The notes: generated by a model not told the origin, from the sequence alone. A stretch of 34,039 bases of DNA from Candidatus Nanopelagicales bacterium (GCA_028825115.1 JAPKAV010000012.1:1-34039), one strand, 5' to 3'; shown: positions 1 to 9,386, counted from the first letter of the stretch. Made by a program: numbers and translations.

Positions 1-1
1 C

Positions 2-22
2 GACTACGTCACAATTGATTAG
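2..22 (+). CDS. 3' tail of an upstream gene (possibly deoC), partial
   Basis: The reading frame open from base 2 encodes DYVTID and stops at TAG (20-22), about 20 bases before the aldehyde dehydrogenase start. It would be the C-terminus of a gene beginning outside the window. In actinobacteria a deoxyribose-phosphate aldolase (deoC) often precedes paired aldehyde dehydrogenases, and the nucleoside genes opposite fit that, but six residues cannot identify a protein. The identity is inference from context only. Confidence 0.3.
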   Translation, partial: DYVTID

Positions 23-41
23 AGCGAGAGAGAAGACGCCC

Positions 42-1484
42 ATGACTTTCCAATATGCTCCGGCCCCGGAGTCCACCGCCATCGTGCACATTAACAGTTC
101 CAACGATCTGTTCATTAATGGCGAATTCACCCCTGGACATGGCAATGCGTTCAAGACAATTAACCCCGCAACCGAAGAAGTACTCGCTGAAATTGCGCAC
201 GCCAGCGAGGAAGATGTCAATTCGGCCGTGATGGCTGCGCGCAAGGCCCATGACAAAACCTGGTCAAAGATGTCCGGCCGCGATCGTGGCAAGTACCTCT
301 TTCGCATCGCTCGACTCATCCAAGAGCGTTCACGTGAGCTTGCTGTCCTGGAAACACTCGATAACGGCAAGCCAATCAGAGAAAGTCGTGATGTTGACGT
401 TCCCATTGCAGCGGCTCACTTTTTCTACCACGCGGGCTGGGCCGACAAGCTCGAATTCGCCGGTTACGGCGATAACCCCCGTCCACTGGGCGTGGTTGCC
501 CAGGTGATCCCGTGGAATTTCCCGCTACTTATGCTTGCGTGGAAGATTGCTCCCGCCCTGGCAACCGGGAATACCGTGGTGCTCAAACCAGCTGAAACGA
601 CTTCCCTAACTGCTCTTCTCTTCGCAGAAATTTGCCAGCAAGCGGACCTACCCCCGGGTGTCGTCAATATTATTACCGGTGCCGGCGAGACCGGTCGGAT
701 GCTTGTTGAGCATCCCGATGTCAACAAGGTGGCATTCACCGGCAGCACCGCGGTGGGCCAAGCGATTCAACGACAAATCGCGGGGACTCACAAGAGGTTA
801 ACCCTTGAGCTAGGTGGCAAAGCAGCAAATATTGTCTTCGATGACGCCCCGATTGACCAAGCAGTCGAAGGAATTGTCAACGGCATCTTCTTCAATCAAG
901 GGCACGTCTGCTGCGCTGGAAGTCGACTACTCCTGCAAGAGAGTATCGCTGAACAAACAATTGATTCCCTCAAACGCAGACTGGCCACGCTTCGCCTAGG
1001 AGACCCATTAGATAAAAACACAGATATCGGTGCGATTAATTCACGTGAGCAACTCGATCGAATTATTGACTTGACCAAGAGTGGTGAAGATGAAGGTGCC
1101 CAACGTTGGAGTCCTGATTGCGTGATTCCACAGAAAGGTTTCTGGTTCGCTCCCACAGTGTTTACCAACGTCACGCAAGCCCACCGTATTGCCCGCGAGG
1201 AAATTTTTGGACCAGTACTGAGTGTTCTCACTTTCCGGACCCCCGATGAAGCAATTGAGAAAGCGAATAACACTCCCTACGGACTCAGTGCCGGAATCTG
1301 GACCGAGAAGGGAAGTCGCATTCTCGCAATGGCCAACAAAGTTCGGGCCGGCGTTGTCTGGGCAAATACTTTCAATCGTTTTGACCCGACAAGCCCATTT
1401 GGCGGCTACAAGGAATCTGGTTTCGGACGCGAAGGTGGCGTGCAAGGCTTGGGTGCCTACCTCACGAGCGAGGAGACCTCATGA
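42..1484 (+). CDS. NAD(P)-dependent aldehyde dehydrogenase, full length
   Basis: A 480-residue ALDH-superfamily enzyme that oxidises an aldehyde to the acid. Visible motifs in order: the cofactor-domain stretch IPWNFPLLMLAWKIAPAL, VVLKPAE with the cofactor-binding Lys and Glu, the nucleotide loop FTGSTAVG, LELGGKAA with the general-base Glu, the catalytic Cys in GHVCCAG, and EEIFGPVL. The ATG at 42 is preferred over a TTG at 15 because a purine-rich GAGAGAGAAG lies just before it. The next gene starts inside its stop codon (ATGA, 1481-1484), so the two are translationally coupled. Next to genes for thymidine phosphorylase and deaminases, the likely substrate is acetaldehyde released from deoxyribose 5-phosphate; that is inference. 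Family assignment is certain, substrate is not. Confidence 0.93.
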   Translation: MTFQYAPAPESTAIVHINSSNDLFINGEFTPGHGNAFKTINPATEEVLAEIAHASEEDVNSAVMAARKAHDKTWSKMSGRDRGKYLFRIARLIQERSRELAVLETLDNGKPIRESRDVDVPIAAAHFFYHAGWADKLEFAGYGDNPRPLGVVAQVIPWNFPLLMLAWKIAPALATGNTVVLKPAETTSLTALLFAEICQQADLPPGVVNIITGAGETGRMLVEHPDVNKVAFTGSTAVGQAIQRQIAGTHKRLTLELGGKAANIVFDDAPIDQAVEGIVNGIFFNQGHVCCAGSRLLLQESIAEQTIDSLKRRLATLRLGDPLDKNTDIGAINSREQLDRIIDLTKSGEDEGAQRWSPDCVIPQKGFWFAPTVFTNVTQAHRIAREEIFGPVLSVLTFRTPDEAIEKANNTPYGLSAGIWTEKGSRILAMANKVRAGVVWANTFNRFDPTSPFGGYKESGFGREGGVQGLGAYLTSEETS

Positions 1485-2353
1485 TCGGCAACGACCGCGT
1501 TGAAGTCAGAAAGACCCACAAACTCTTTGTGGGCGGAGCATTCCCGCGAAGTGAATCAGGGCGCACCTACGAAGCCACAAACGGTCAAGGTGAGTTCTTA
1601 GCGAATGTTGCTAAGGCCAGTCGCAAAGATGCCCGCGATGCCGTCCTCGCGGCGCGCACGGGTTTCAACTCGTGGTCAAAAGCCACGGCCTACAACCGCG
1701 GGCAAGTTCTCTACCGAATCGCCGAGGTAATGGAAGGTCGCAAAGACCAATTCATCATTAACATACAAGACGCCGAAGCCGTCAGTGCCAAAAAGGCCAC
1801 GAACCAAACTGACCAAGCGATTGACCGTGTCCTTTGGTACGCGGGTTGGGCCGACAAGTACGCCCAAGTACTCGGCAACACTAACCCGGTCTCCGGGCCA
1901 TTTTTCAACTTCAGCATTCCCGAGCCAACGGGAGTCGTCGCGGCAGTCGCCCCTGCCGATTCGAGCTTGTTGGGGCTACTTAGTGTAATCGCACCGATCA
2001 TCACCAGCGGAAACTCCGTCATTGTGATTGCCAGCACGGCCTCACCTATCCCAGCAATCACCCTCAGTGAGTGCCTAGCAACTAGTGACGTAATCGCCGG
2101 AAATATCAACATTCTCACCGGCGACCCGGCCGAGATTATGCCGTCACTTGCCAGCCACGGTGACGTAAACGCACTCGACCTCACCGGAATAACCGATCCC
2201 GAACTACAAAAAGCTCTCCAAATTGAAGCAGCCGGAACAGTCAAGCGAGTACGCACTGCCCCAGTAAATCCCGATTGGCAAGCAACCCCGAGCCTTTCAC
2301 GCCTACGCGCTTTCACCGAAGTGAAAACCGTATGGCACCCCATGGGGATGTAG
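1481..2353 (+). CDS. short aldehyde dehydrogenase-like protein lacking the catalytic domain
   Basis: A 290-residue protein colinear with the N-terminal cofactor-binding half of the preceding enzyme: VGGAFPRSESGRTYEATNG, an FNRGQVLYRIAE-like helix (here YNRGQVLYRIAE), WYAGWADKYAQV, and PEPTGVVAAVAPADSSLLGL. It ends soon after the stretch matching IAGTHKRL of the first enzyme (here AAGTVKRV), so there is no LELGG glutamate, no catalytic cysteine and no EEIFGP motif. The VVLKPAE motif is VIVIASTAS, so the cofactor-contacting Lys and Glu are also missing. It is probably not an enzyme by itself; a structural partner of the full-length ALDH is plausible. No ALDH-like coding sequence follows the stop in another frame, so a recent frameshift is unlikely. 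Coupled by a 4-bp overlap. I recall short second ALDHs in similar actinobacterial loci but cannot verify this. Confidence 0.8.
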   Translation: MIGNDRVEVRKTHKLFVGGAFPRSESGRTYEATNGQGEFLANVAKASRKDARDAVLAARTGFNSWSKATAYNRGQVLYRIAEVMEGRKDQFIINIQDAEAVSAKKATNQTDQAIDRVLWYAGWADKYAQVLGNTNPVSGPFFNFSIPEPTGVVAAVAPADSSLLGLLSVIAPIITSGNSVIVIASTASPIPAITLSECLATSDVIAGNINILTGDPAEIMPSLASHGDVNALDLTGITDPELQKALQIEAAGTVKRVRTAPVNPDWQATPSLSRLRAFTEVKTVWHPMGM

Positions 2354-2721
2354 CTGACTCGGGCACCCGCTTGGGGAAGACGTGGCACCATGCAAGCTGC
2401 ATGTGGAATTCCCTTCGCAGACTCACCCGAACGTGAGTGGACAATTTCATGTGACCTTCATGAAATATCTGAAATCTGCACCCGATAAATGCTCGGCAGG
2501 AATGTGACTTGACTCGCGCCAAAGAAAAACCAGGACTCCAACTCAGACTCCAAGTGCGACAACGCCAACGACCACCACAACGACCGGTGACACTCAATGG
2601 CTCGCTGCAATGATCTTCTCGGGTGCAACCCAATTAGGGGCGCACCAGTTAGATGCGGGCCTAGCCTTTAATCCATGTGCCGCGAATAGAGGAGATAAGT
2701 TACTTCACCACGACTCGTCAT
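2354..2721. other. 368-bp convergent intergenic region without a gene
   Basis: Lies between the 3' ends of the ALDH pair (+) and adenosine deaminase (-). I find no convincing coding frame. It holds three short inverted repeats: CATGCA-AGC-TGCATG at 2389-2403, ACTCAC-CCGAAC-GTGAGT at 2421-2438, and an imperfect stem (GGTGC/GCACC outer, CCC/GGG inner) at 2622-2646. None is followed by a T run on either strand, so they are at best weak candidates for terminators of the two converging operons. Confidence 0.5.
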
Positions 2722-3852
2722 TTAACCATTCAGTCGCATTTCCAGTTCTGACCGAACGCGGGCGTACCCAGGCTTGATTTGAGTGTTGATGATGTCTAAT
2801 CGCTCGTCAAAGCCAATAAATGCGCTCTTCATCGCGTTGGTTGTCAACCACTGCATGTCTTTTAGCCCCCAGCCAAATGCTTGGCTCAGCAGGTCCATTT
2901 CGTGCGACATGGAAGTTCCTGACATTAGGCGGTTATCCGTATTCACTGTGACTCGGAAACCAAGTGTGCGCAACAAACCAATGGGATGGGATGCAATGGA
3001 TTCGGCAGCACCGGTCTGAACATTAGAGGTGGGACACAGCTCCAACGGAATGCGTCGGTCGCGGACGTATGCTGCGAGATTTCCCAGCTCGACAGATCCA
3101 TCCGGCTGAACTGTGATGTCATCCATAATGCGAACACCATGGCCTAATCGGTCTGCCCCACACCACTGAATCGCTTCCCAAATGGAAGGAAGTCCAAAAG
3201 CCTCGCCCGCGTGAATGGTGAAATGTGCATTCTCTCGGCGCAAAAACTCGAAAGCGTCAAGGTGGCGGGTGGGCGGAAAGCCAGCCTCTGCACCAGCAAT
3301 GTCAAAGCCGACAACTCCCTTGTCGCGATACTGGACAGAGAGTTCAGCGATCGAGCGTGAATTCGCGGCCGTTCGCATGGCCGTGAGTAGCACCCCAATC
3401 CGAATAGTCCGACCGCTACTAGCGGCTGCAACAACACCAGACTCAAAACCATCAAGAACAGCATCAATGATCTCGCGCTCAGCAAGCCCTTTTTCCACGT
3501 GAAGCTCAGGGGCAAAGCGCACTTCGGCGTACACCACACCGTCGGCCGCTAAATCTTCAGCACATTCGCGCGCAACCCGGGAAAGAGCGTCAACGCTCTG
3601 GGTAACCCCCACCGTGTGCTTGAAGGTTTCGAGGTAGCGCTCAAGGGAACCCGAGTAAGCGGCCTCTGAAAACCAGCGACCCAGTGACTCTGCATCTGTC
3701 GCAGGCAGTTCGCAATACCCAGACGCTGCCGCGAGATCGATAACGGTTTGCGGTCGCAAGCCACCATCAAGGTGGTCATGGAGTAACACCTTGGGGGCTT
3801 CAATGATCACATCAAGGGGAACGGGGAAAGATTCTGCGGTGTCAATGCTCAT
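2722..3852 (-). CDS. add: adenosine deaminase
   Basis: A 376-residue metal-dependent hydrolase that deaminates adenosine and deoxyadenosine to inosine and deoxyinosine. The zinc site is clear: HDH at residues 25-27 (more often HLH or HVH), HAGE with the catalytic Glu and a Zn-ligand region in the middle, [13 protein letters not shown], and the late [10 protein letters not shown] carrying the metal-ligand Asp. Length matches bacterial ADA. It is the last gene of the long nucleoside operon, 80 bp after the small cupin gene. The Shine-Dalgarno sequence is poor: AGGGG lies only about 2 bases before the ATG, with a better AGGTGG further back. No other in-frame start precedes the HDH motif. Function is secure from the family. 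Confidence 0.93.
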   Translation of the reverse strand: MSIDTAESFPVPLDVIIEAPKVLLHDHLDGGLRPQTVIDLAAASGYCELPATDAESLGRWFSEAAYSGSLERYLETFKHTVGVTQSVDALSRVARECAEDLAADGVVYAEVRFAPELHVEKGLAEREIIDAVLDGFESGVVAAASSGRTIRIGVLLTAMRTAANSRSIAELSVQYRDKGVVGFDIAGAEAGFPPTRHLDAFEFLRRENAHFTIHAGEAFGLPSIWEAIQWCGADRLGHGVRIMDDITVQPDGSVELGNLAAYVRDRRIPLELCPTSNVQTGAAESIASHPIGLLRTLGFRVTVNTDNRLMSGTSMSHEMDLLSQAFGWGLKDMQWLTTNAMKSAFIGFDERLDIINTQIKPGYARVRSELEMRLNG

Positions 3853-3932
3853 ACCCCTAACTTAGCCCACCTGCGCTGGTGCGATCCAAACCATGACCTC
3901 TGCGCAACATGCAAGTCGGCTCTGACGGCTTT

Positions 3933-4310
3933 TTACTCCGGATCGTAAACGTTGTGATCCTCGTCAGCACGATGCACCGTGTCTGGCATAAAAGCCGGGA
4001 CACAGATTGACATGTAGCGGGCTCCGTCTTCGGTGTGATAACGGACCCACTCACCACCTCGAGCAACAATTGCTTGACCAGCCTTAACGAGTGTGGGCCC
4101 GTGCTCAGAATCAACAGTGAGCGAACCTTCCAGCACAACGGTGAATTCATCAAACTCTGGGGTTTGTTCGGGCTCGGTCCACCCTGCCGGAGCCACCATG
4201 TGGGCAATGGACACCCGGTCGTCGCCGGTAGCGACATGACCGGCATATTCTTCAATAACTTTTCCGCCAGGAACCGGGATTTGAACGGGGGCAGGAATTA
4301 GCTCTGGCAT
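3933..4310 (-). CDS. small single-domain cupin protein
   Basis: A 125-residue protein with one cupin fold: a first motif around EFDEFTVVLEGSLTVDSEHG and a second around GQAIVARGGEWVRYHTEDGARYMSICVPAF. The usual metal-binding histidines of cupin motif 1 (HxH) are not present; the equivalent stretch is acidic (EQTPEFDEF). Metal binding and enzymatic activity are therefore uncertain. It sits 9 bp after thymidine phosphorylase and before adenosine deaminase inside the nucleoside operon, so a role as sugar- or nucleoside-related isomerase or sensor is possible. I do not recognise a specific function. Confidence 0.75.
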   Translation of the reverse strand: MPELIPAPVQIPVPGGKVIEEYAGHVATGDDRVSIAHMVAPAGWTEPEQTPEFDEFTVVLEGSLTVDSEHGPTLVKAGQAIVARGGEWVRYHTEDGARYMSICVPAFMPDTVHRADEDHNVYDPE

Positions 4311-4319
4311 TTTGCTCCT

Positions 4320-5609
4320 TTAGCTGATGCGCTCAATAATGAGGGGTAGATGTGCAACTCGTTGCTCGGGTGACCCAATCGTAATAGGTGCTTCATCCAA
4401 TGCTTGTTGTGCGACTTCGAACCTGCCCTCTTCGTCGGTGAACATGGTGAGCAGTGGTTGGCCCGCTTGAATTTCTTGTCCTGGCTTCGCGTGCAATGCA
4501 ATGCCCGCGCCAAGGGATACTTGGTCTTCTTTTCTGGCTCGGCCCGCTCCGAGTCGCCACGCGGCAATGCCGACAGCCAAAGCATTCATGCTGGTCACGG
4601 TTCCCGTTGAGCCAGCCGTAATGGTGTGTTCGAATTTTGCAGTAGGTAGCGGAGCATTATTGTCTCCCCCTTGAGCTGCGACCATGGCTTTCCAGACGTC
4701 GAACGCTTGACCGTTGTCAAGTTTTTTTTCCGGATCGGTAGCTATTCCGACAATCTCAAGCATTTCTCGTGCCAAAGTAAGGGTTAGCTCGCGGACATCG
4801 GCTGGCCCGCCACCTTGCAGGATCTCAATGCTTTCTTGCACTTCTAGTGCGTTACCGACTGCCAAGCCGAGGGGGACATCCATCGCCGTGATCAGCGCTC
4901 GAGTATTCACCCCGGCATCTTTGCCTAGGTTGACCATAGTTTGAGCAAGCTCACGCGCCATATTTGGGTCAGACATGAATGCACCATTCCCGGTTTTCAC
5001 ATCAAGAATCAGTCCGCTCGCACCCTCGGCGATTTTCTTGCTCATGATGCTGGAAGCAATCAGCGGGATCGCTTCCACTGTGGCAGTTACATCCCGTAAG
5101 GCGTACAATTTTTTATCTGCGGGAGCTAGCCCCGGACCTGCAGCACAAATGACCGCTCCCACATCTTGGAGGATCTGATGCATTTCGTCGTTGCTAAGGT
5201 CCGCGCGCCAGCCCCAAATGCTTTCCATCTTGTCTAGAGTGCCACCGGTGTGGCCAAGACCGCGACCTGAGAGTTGCGGGACTGCGGCTCCGCACGCTGC
5301 CACAAGTGGTGCGAGCGGTAACGTGATCTTGTCCCCCACCCCACCCGTTGAATGCTTGTCCACGGTAGGGACCGTGATGTCACTGAAATCCATCCGCTCG
5401 CCACTGTTGATCATTGCCTGGGTCCACTGGACAATTTCTTGTTGGTTCATGCCGTTGAGCAAAATTGCCATGGCGAGGGCCGCCATCTGTTCATCAGCCA
5501 CAGCGCCACGCGTATAGGCGTCAATCACCCAATCAATTTGCGGTGTGGAAAGTTCTTGTTTTTGACGTTTGGCTTTGATGACGTCAACAGCTGAGAATGG
5601 CTCAACCAT
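4320..5609 (-). CDS. deoA: thymidine/pyrimidine-nucleoside phosphorylase
   Basis: A 429-residue nucleoside phosphorylase of the thymidine phosphorylase/AnPRT fold: (deoxy)nucleoside plus phosphate gives base plus (deoxy)ribose 1-phosphate. Signature stretches are the phosphate-binding KHSTGGVGDK, the family signature SGRGLGHTGGTLDKMESI, and the base-binding ALRD...SSIMSKK with the expected Arg, Ser and Lys. The C-terminal alpha/beta domain (GIALHAKPGQEIQAGQPL) is complete. The gene overlaps the 3' end of the transporter ATPase gene by 8 bp, so uptake and phosphorolysis are co-expressed. Whether it prefers thymidine alone or also uridine (Pdp type) cannot be told here, so the symbol is by family. 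Confidence 0.93.
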   Translation of the reverse strand: MVEPFSAVDVIKAKRQKQELSTPQIDWVIDAYTRGAVADEQMAALAMAILLNGMNQQEIVQWTQAMINSGERMDFSDITVPTVDKHSTGGVGDKITLPLAPLVAACGAAVPQLSGRGLGHTGGTLDKMESIWGWRADLSNDEMHQILQDVGAVICAAGPGLAPADKKLYALRDVTATVEAIPLIASSIMSKKIAEGASGLILDVKTGNGAFMSDPNMARELAQTMVNLGKDAGVNTRALITAMDVPLGLAVGNALEVQESIEILQGGGPADVRELTLTLAREMLEIVGIATDPEKKLDNGQAFDVWKAMVAAQGGDNNAPLPTAKFEHTITAGSTGTVTSMNALAVGIAAWRLGAGRARKEDQVSLGAGIALHAKPGQEIQAGQPLLTMFTDEEGRFEVAQQALDEAPITIGSPEQRVAHLPLIIERIS

Positions 5610-7143
5610 GTGAACTTTCTTCCGCCATCACGGCATGACCGCCAGCCATGAGCCTCCCAATCTCCGCCCGATCTGCGTCCGCACTTTCAAGTTCAGCCAC
5701 AATCTCCCCGTCATACATGACTAAAATTCGATCGGAAAGACCAAGTACTTCGTCGAGTTCCGCTGAAACGAGAAGAACGGCCGCACCGTTATCACGAGCA
5801 GAAATAATTTGTGAATGAATAAACTCAATCGAACCCACATCCACGCCACGAGTGGGTTGGGAAGCTATGAGCAAACTCGGATTCGCCGAAAGTTCGCGCG
5901 CTATCACGACCTTTTGTTTATTTCCACCTGATAGCGAATTCGCCGGTGTCTTGATTGATGGCGTTCTCACATCGAATTCTTTCACCAGTTTTGTGGCTAG
6001 ACCATTAACCGCATCCATATTTCGAATCCCTCTACGAGAAAACTCGGGTTCATCAAAACGATTCAACACCATGTTATTTGCAATGGAATACTGACCTACG
6101 AGGCCATCTTTTTCTCTATCTTCGGGAACATGCCCTACGTGCATGCTATGGATTTCATGGGGGTCTGCGCCAATGGCGTTCTCATCATTGATGGCGAATT
6201 TGGTGGCGGTTGATTTACGTATCCCGGTAAGTGCCTCAACCAGTTCACGCTGCCCGTTCCCCTCGACTCCCGCTATACCCACGATCTCACCAGAACGGAC
6301 CGTCAAATTGACTTCGCGGACAGCGGGCAGCCCGATATCACTGTCGGAAGAAAGGCCAACAACGTCAAGGACTATTTCTTTTGGACTAGATGTGCTCTTT
6401 TCAACAGAAAGCAGAACGCTTCTTCCCACCATCATCTGAGCAAGTTTCGCCTGATCGGCTTCAGCGGGAGTTGTCGTGCCCACCACTTTACCGCTTCGTA
6501 AAACTTCGATTTTGTCCGCTATCGCCAAAACTTCGCGAAGCTTATGGGTAATAAAGATTACTGCTACTCCGTTAGCAGCAAATCCCTTCATGGTTTTAAG
6601 AAGTTCGTCCGTTTCCTGAGGAGTCAGGACGGCGGTGGGTTCGTCCATGATCAATATGTCTGCTCGGCGGTAAAGCGCCTTTAGGATCTCCACTCGCTGC
6701 TGAGCTCCCACAGGTAAGTCTCGGACAAGAGCCTTCGGATCTACAGCCATGCCATTCTTTTCAGCCAATGCCGTGACTTCTTTTATGGCCTTACGTTTTT
6801 CAATAAAAGAAAGTTTTCGGGGTTCGTTTCCCAAAATCACATTTTCAGCGACCGTAAAAACGGGCACCAGTTGAAAATGCTGGTGAACCATGCCAACCCC
6901 ACGACGAATCGCCTCACGAGGACCGCTTAGCCGGACGGTCTCTCCCTTAATCCTGATCTCGCCTTCATCAGGTCGGTAGAGCCCGTAAATCATTTTGACT
7001 AAGGTGCTCTTGCCCGCACCGTTTTCGCCAAGCAGCGCGACGATTTCACCTTTATGAACCGTGAGCGAGACATCCTCGTTCGCCACTACACCAGGGAATC
7101 TTTTGGTCAGGCCGGTAACTTCAAGAACCAATTCATCATCCAT
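5602..7143 (-). CDS. nucleoside ABC transporter, double ATP-binding protein
   Basis: A 513-residue protein with two fused nucleotide-binding domains, the RbsA-like architecture of nucleoside importers (NupA of Lactococcus, YufO/NupO of Bacillus). Domain 1 has Walker A GENGAGKST, signature region LPVGAQQRVEIL and Walker B ILIMDEPTAVLTPQE. Domain 2 has a degenerate Walker A (GVEGNGQRELVEAL), signature SGGNKQKVVIARE and a Walker B ending ASQPTRGVDVG, in which Gln replaces the catalytic Glu, as I recall for this subfamily. Start: ATG at 7143 has AGG seven bases upstream; an in-frame GTG at 7149 would give two extra residues. It follows the permease gene directly and overlaps deoA. Confidence 0.92.
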   Translation of the reverse strand: MDDELVLEVTGLTKRFPGVVANEDVSLTVHKGEIVALLGENGAGKSTLVKMIYGLYRPDEGEIRIKGETVRLSGPREAIRRGVGMVHQHFQLVPVFTVAENVILGNEPRKLSFIEKRKAIKEVTALAEKNGMAVDPKALVRDLPVGAQQRVEILKALYRRADILIMDEPTAVLTPQETDELLKTMKGFAANGVAVIFITHKLREVLAIADKIEVLRSGKVVGTTTPAEADQAKLAQMMVGRSVLLSVEKSTSSPKEIVLDVVGLSSDSDIGLPAVREVNLTVRSGEIVGIAGVEGNGQRELVEALTGIRKSTATKFAINDENAIGADPHEIHSMHVGHVPEDREKDGLVGQYSIANNMVLNRFDEPEFSRRGIRNMDAVNGLATKLVKEFDVRTPSIKTPANSLSGGNKQKVVIARELSANPSLLIASQPTRGVDVGSIEFIHSQIISARDNGAAVLLVSAELDEVLGLSDRILVMYDGEIVAELESADADRAEIGRLMAGGHAVMAEESSHG

Positions 7144-7151
7144 GAGCACAC

Positions 7152-8126
7152 CTAATCTTTCTCATAAGGTTTGCCGACCGCTGCGGGCGGTCTGACGCGA
7201 CCAGCCACTACGGCCAGGAGAACGATTGTCAGGACGTACGGCAACATGTTGATAAATTGCGGTGGGATGTCAACCACTTCGTCGGCCTGTAATTGGCTTG
7301 CGACTCCTTGCGTCAGACCGAAGAAGAGGGCAGCCGCGAAAGCTCCAACCGGATTCCACGCTCCGAAAATCATGATGGCGAGTGCCGTGAAACCTCGGCC
7401 CGCGGTGAAACCTCTTTCAAATGTGCCAGCAGCTTCGAGAGATAGATAGGCACCCGCGACGCCGGCAAGTCCTCCCGCCAGCGTGACGTTGATGAAGCGG
7501 GTACGTTGCACATTAATTCCCGAAGTGTCAGCCGCACTCGGATTTTCCCCCACGGCTCTGGTGCGCAAACCCCAGATAGTGAGGAACAACATTATTTGCA
7601 AGAAGATCACAATAATTATGGCAGCGTAAGTGAATAATCCGTTGTTGAACAGAACTGGACCTACAAGTGGTAGATCTTTTAGGTATGGGATCGCAACAAC
7701 TGGCGTACTGGCTGGCAAGACTTGACCCTGAGCATAGAAAAAGGATGTTAAACCGGTCGCAATAATATTGATAATTGTGCCTGAAATTATTTGGTCCATC
7801 TTCCACGCAACGGCACCCGTTGCAAAAACGGCACCCATAATTAGGCCGGTGCCAATTCCAAACAGGGTTCCAATAATCAAACTTCCCGTGGCTGCGGCGC
7901 CAAAAAATCCAGCGAAAGCACTCATAAGCAGTTGACCTTCAATACCAATATTTATGACTCCGCTGCGCTCACACACGAGGCCAACCATCGCGGCGATAAT
8001 GAGTGGGATCGCGTACCGTAATGAAAATGACAACACAGATGTAGTGCGTAGTTCGTCCTGCGTGTAGGAAAACATAATTCCCACCAAGATAATTACAGTT
8101 ATTGTCCAGGCCCAACGCGCTCTCAT
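7152..8126 (-). CDS. nucleoside ABC transporter permease
   Basis: A 324-residue integral membrane protein of the BPD_transp_2 family (NupC/YufQ type), with about eight to ten hydrophobic segments. Family hallmarks are GLVCERSGVINIGIEGQLLM early, RTRAVGENPSAADTSGINV in the cytoplasmic coupling loop, and GLAGVAGAYLSLE followed by the GRGFTALAIMIFGAWNP stretch. It pairs with the permease gene upstream through a 4-bp ATGA overlap (8123-8126), which supports a heterodimeric channel. The next gene, the ATPase, starts within ten bases of its stop. Confidence 0.92.
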   Translation of the reverse strand: MRARWAWTITVIILVGIMFSYTQDELRTTSVLSFSLRYAIPLIIAAMVGLVCERSGVINIGIEGQLLMSAFAGFFGAAATGSLIIGTLFGIGTGLIMGAVFATGAVAWKMDQIISGTIINIIATGLTSFFYAQGQVLPASTPVVAIPYLKDLPLVGPVLFNNGLFTYAAIIIVIFLQIMLFLTIWGLRTRAVGENPSAADTSGINVQRTRFINVTLAGGLAGVAGAYLSLEAAGTFERGFTAGRGFTALAIMIFGAWNPVGAFAAALFFGLTQGVASQLQADEVVDIPPQFINMLPYVLTIVLLAVVAGRVRPPAAVGKPYEKD

Positions 8127-9232
8127 GATCGGCCTTTCGACTTGCTCTTGCGTTTCGCGTTGATCCGGAAGATGTAGCGAGACACAATCGGTGCAGCCAC
8201 AAATAGCAAGGTGAGTGCCAGGATTACGTCAACCACTTCCGGCTCAATTCCCGTTTCAAACTGCAGGGAATTCGCGCCCGTTCGCAATATTCCCACAAGG
8301 ATCGCTGCTGGTATCGTGGCGATCGGATTCGCGCGCGCGAGTAACGCGATCGTGATTCCATCAAAACCCAAACCTGCATTGAACGCAGGCTCAAACCGTC
8401 CCACAACACCCATGGTCTCGACCGCGCCTCCCATGCCTGCGAGAGCCCCGCTGACCGCCATCGCGAGCACAATTGTGCGTTTAACGCTAATACCCGCATA
8501 CCGTGCCGCATTCGGATTCAAACCCACCGTGTTAAAACGAAACCCTTCTGTGGTTCTAATTAAAAACCAGCCAAAAAAGAGCGAAACAATCAAAGCAATG
8601 ACAAAACCACTGGGGATTACCCCGAACGTCGCGAGTGCCGCTGAGTCGCTAATCAACGGGGTCCGTGACAACGGCTGATCGGGCTCTTTAAATGGTCGAC
8701 TGGCCAAATAATCGACTAGCGCAATCGCAATGCTGTTGAGCATGATGGTGGTAATAACTTCAGAGACATTGCGGTAGGCACGAAGTACGCCGGCAATTGA
8801 TGCCCATGCGGCTCCGCATAGCATGCCAAAGCCGAGTGCAAAAGGTAGGTGAACCACTGCTGGAAGGTCAAAGTGATACCCAGCCCACGCCGCACCAATT
8901 GCCGCCACAATTAGCTGCCCTTGGGCGCCAATATTGAACAGTCCCACTCTCAGACCAACAACAACCGCCAGACCAGTAAAAATTAGTGGCGTGGACTTTT
9001 GCATGACCCGCAAATAGCCGTCACTGTCGCCGAGTGCGGACTCAAAGAGAACGCGATAGGCAGTGAAAGGATTGACGCCCTGAAAGTAGATCAGGATTCC
9101 ACCCACAGCAAAAGCCAGAAGAACAGAAACTATCGGAATCGCAAAGGCCTTAACTACCCCATATTTTGGGCCCAATGTGGGGTTCGGATCGGTGAAGCCA
9201 AGATCAGTCTGAGCGGGGCCGTCGGATGACAT
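8123..9232 (-). CDS. nucleoside ABC transporter permease
   Basis: A 369-residue membrane protein, the NupB/YufP-type partner permease. Features: hydrophilic N-terminus, then GLAVVVGLRVGLFNIGAQGQLIVAAIGAAWAG, the coupling loop GLNPNAARYAGISVKRTI, and GLGFDGITIALLARANP near the end. An upstream GTG at 9250 would add six residues, but AAAGGA sits nine bases before the ATG at 9232 and overlaps that GTG region, so I prefer 9232. It is separated from the binding-lipoprotein gene by 154 bp that contain a strong stem-loop, probably to set a higher level of binding protein than of permease. Confidence 0.9.
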   Translation of the reverse strand: MSSDGPAQTDLGFTDPNPTLGPKYGVVKAFAIPIVSVLLAFAVGGILIYFQGVNPFTAYRVLFESALGDSDGYLRVMQKSTPLIFTGLAVVVGLRVGLFNIGAQGQLIVAAIGAAWAGYHFDLPAVVHLPFALGFGMLCGAAWASIAGVLRAYRNVSEVITTIMLNSIAIALVDYLASRPFKEPDQPLSRTPLISDSAALATFGVIPSGFVIALIVSLFFGWFLIRTTEGFRFNTVGLNPNAARYAGISVKRTIVLAMAVSGALAGMGGAVETMGVVGRFEPAFNAGLGFDGITIALLARANPIATIPAAILVGILRTGANSLQFETGIEPEVVDVILALTLLFVAAPIVSRYIFRINAKRKSKSKGRS

Positions 9233-9334
9233 CGAACGGTATCCTTTCACAACTTCTACATGGGTTCAGGTCTTTTACGAAATCAAGGTGCTGCAAGAGA
9301 GGGAACCTGATTAAGGCATAAAATCTGCGCATAG

Positions 9335-9370
9335 ATCGGGGTGGCATCTAGGTATAGACGCCACCCCGAT
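9335..9370 (-). other. intercistronic stem-loop between binding-protein and permease genes
   Basis: Perfect 11-bp arms ATCGGGGTGGC (9335-9345) and GCCACCCCGAT (9360-9370) with a 14-base loop, just downstream of the BmpA-type lipoprotein stop. In the transcribed direction there is no immediate U run, though a short TTTTAT follows about 12 bases later. This is more likely an mRNA-stabilising element or partial terminator than a full terminator, as is common after binding-protein genes in ABC operons. Confidence 0.7.
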
Positions 9371-9386
9371 TTAGATCGTTCGCTTA

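Noticed and set aside
896-1445. Long open frames on the - strand opposite the first ALDH
   Set aside because: They have no family resemblance, no ribosome site, and lie wholly within a clear gene in the other orientation.
3857-4255. 132-codon frame overlapping the small cupin gene
   Set aside because: It runs in another frame of the same strand over a recognisable cupin; its composition looks non-coding.
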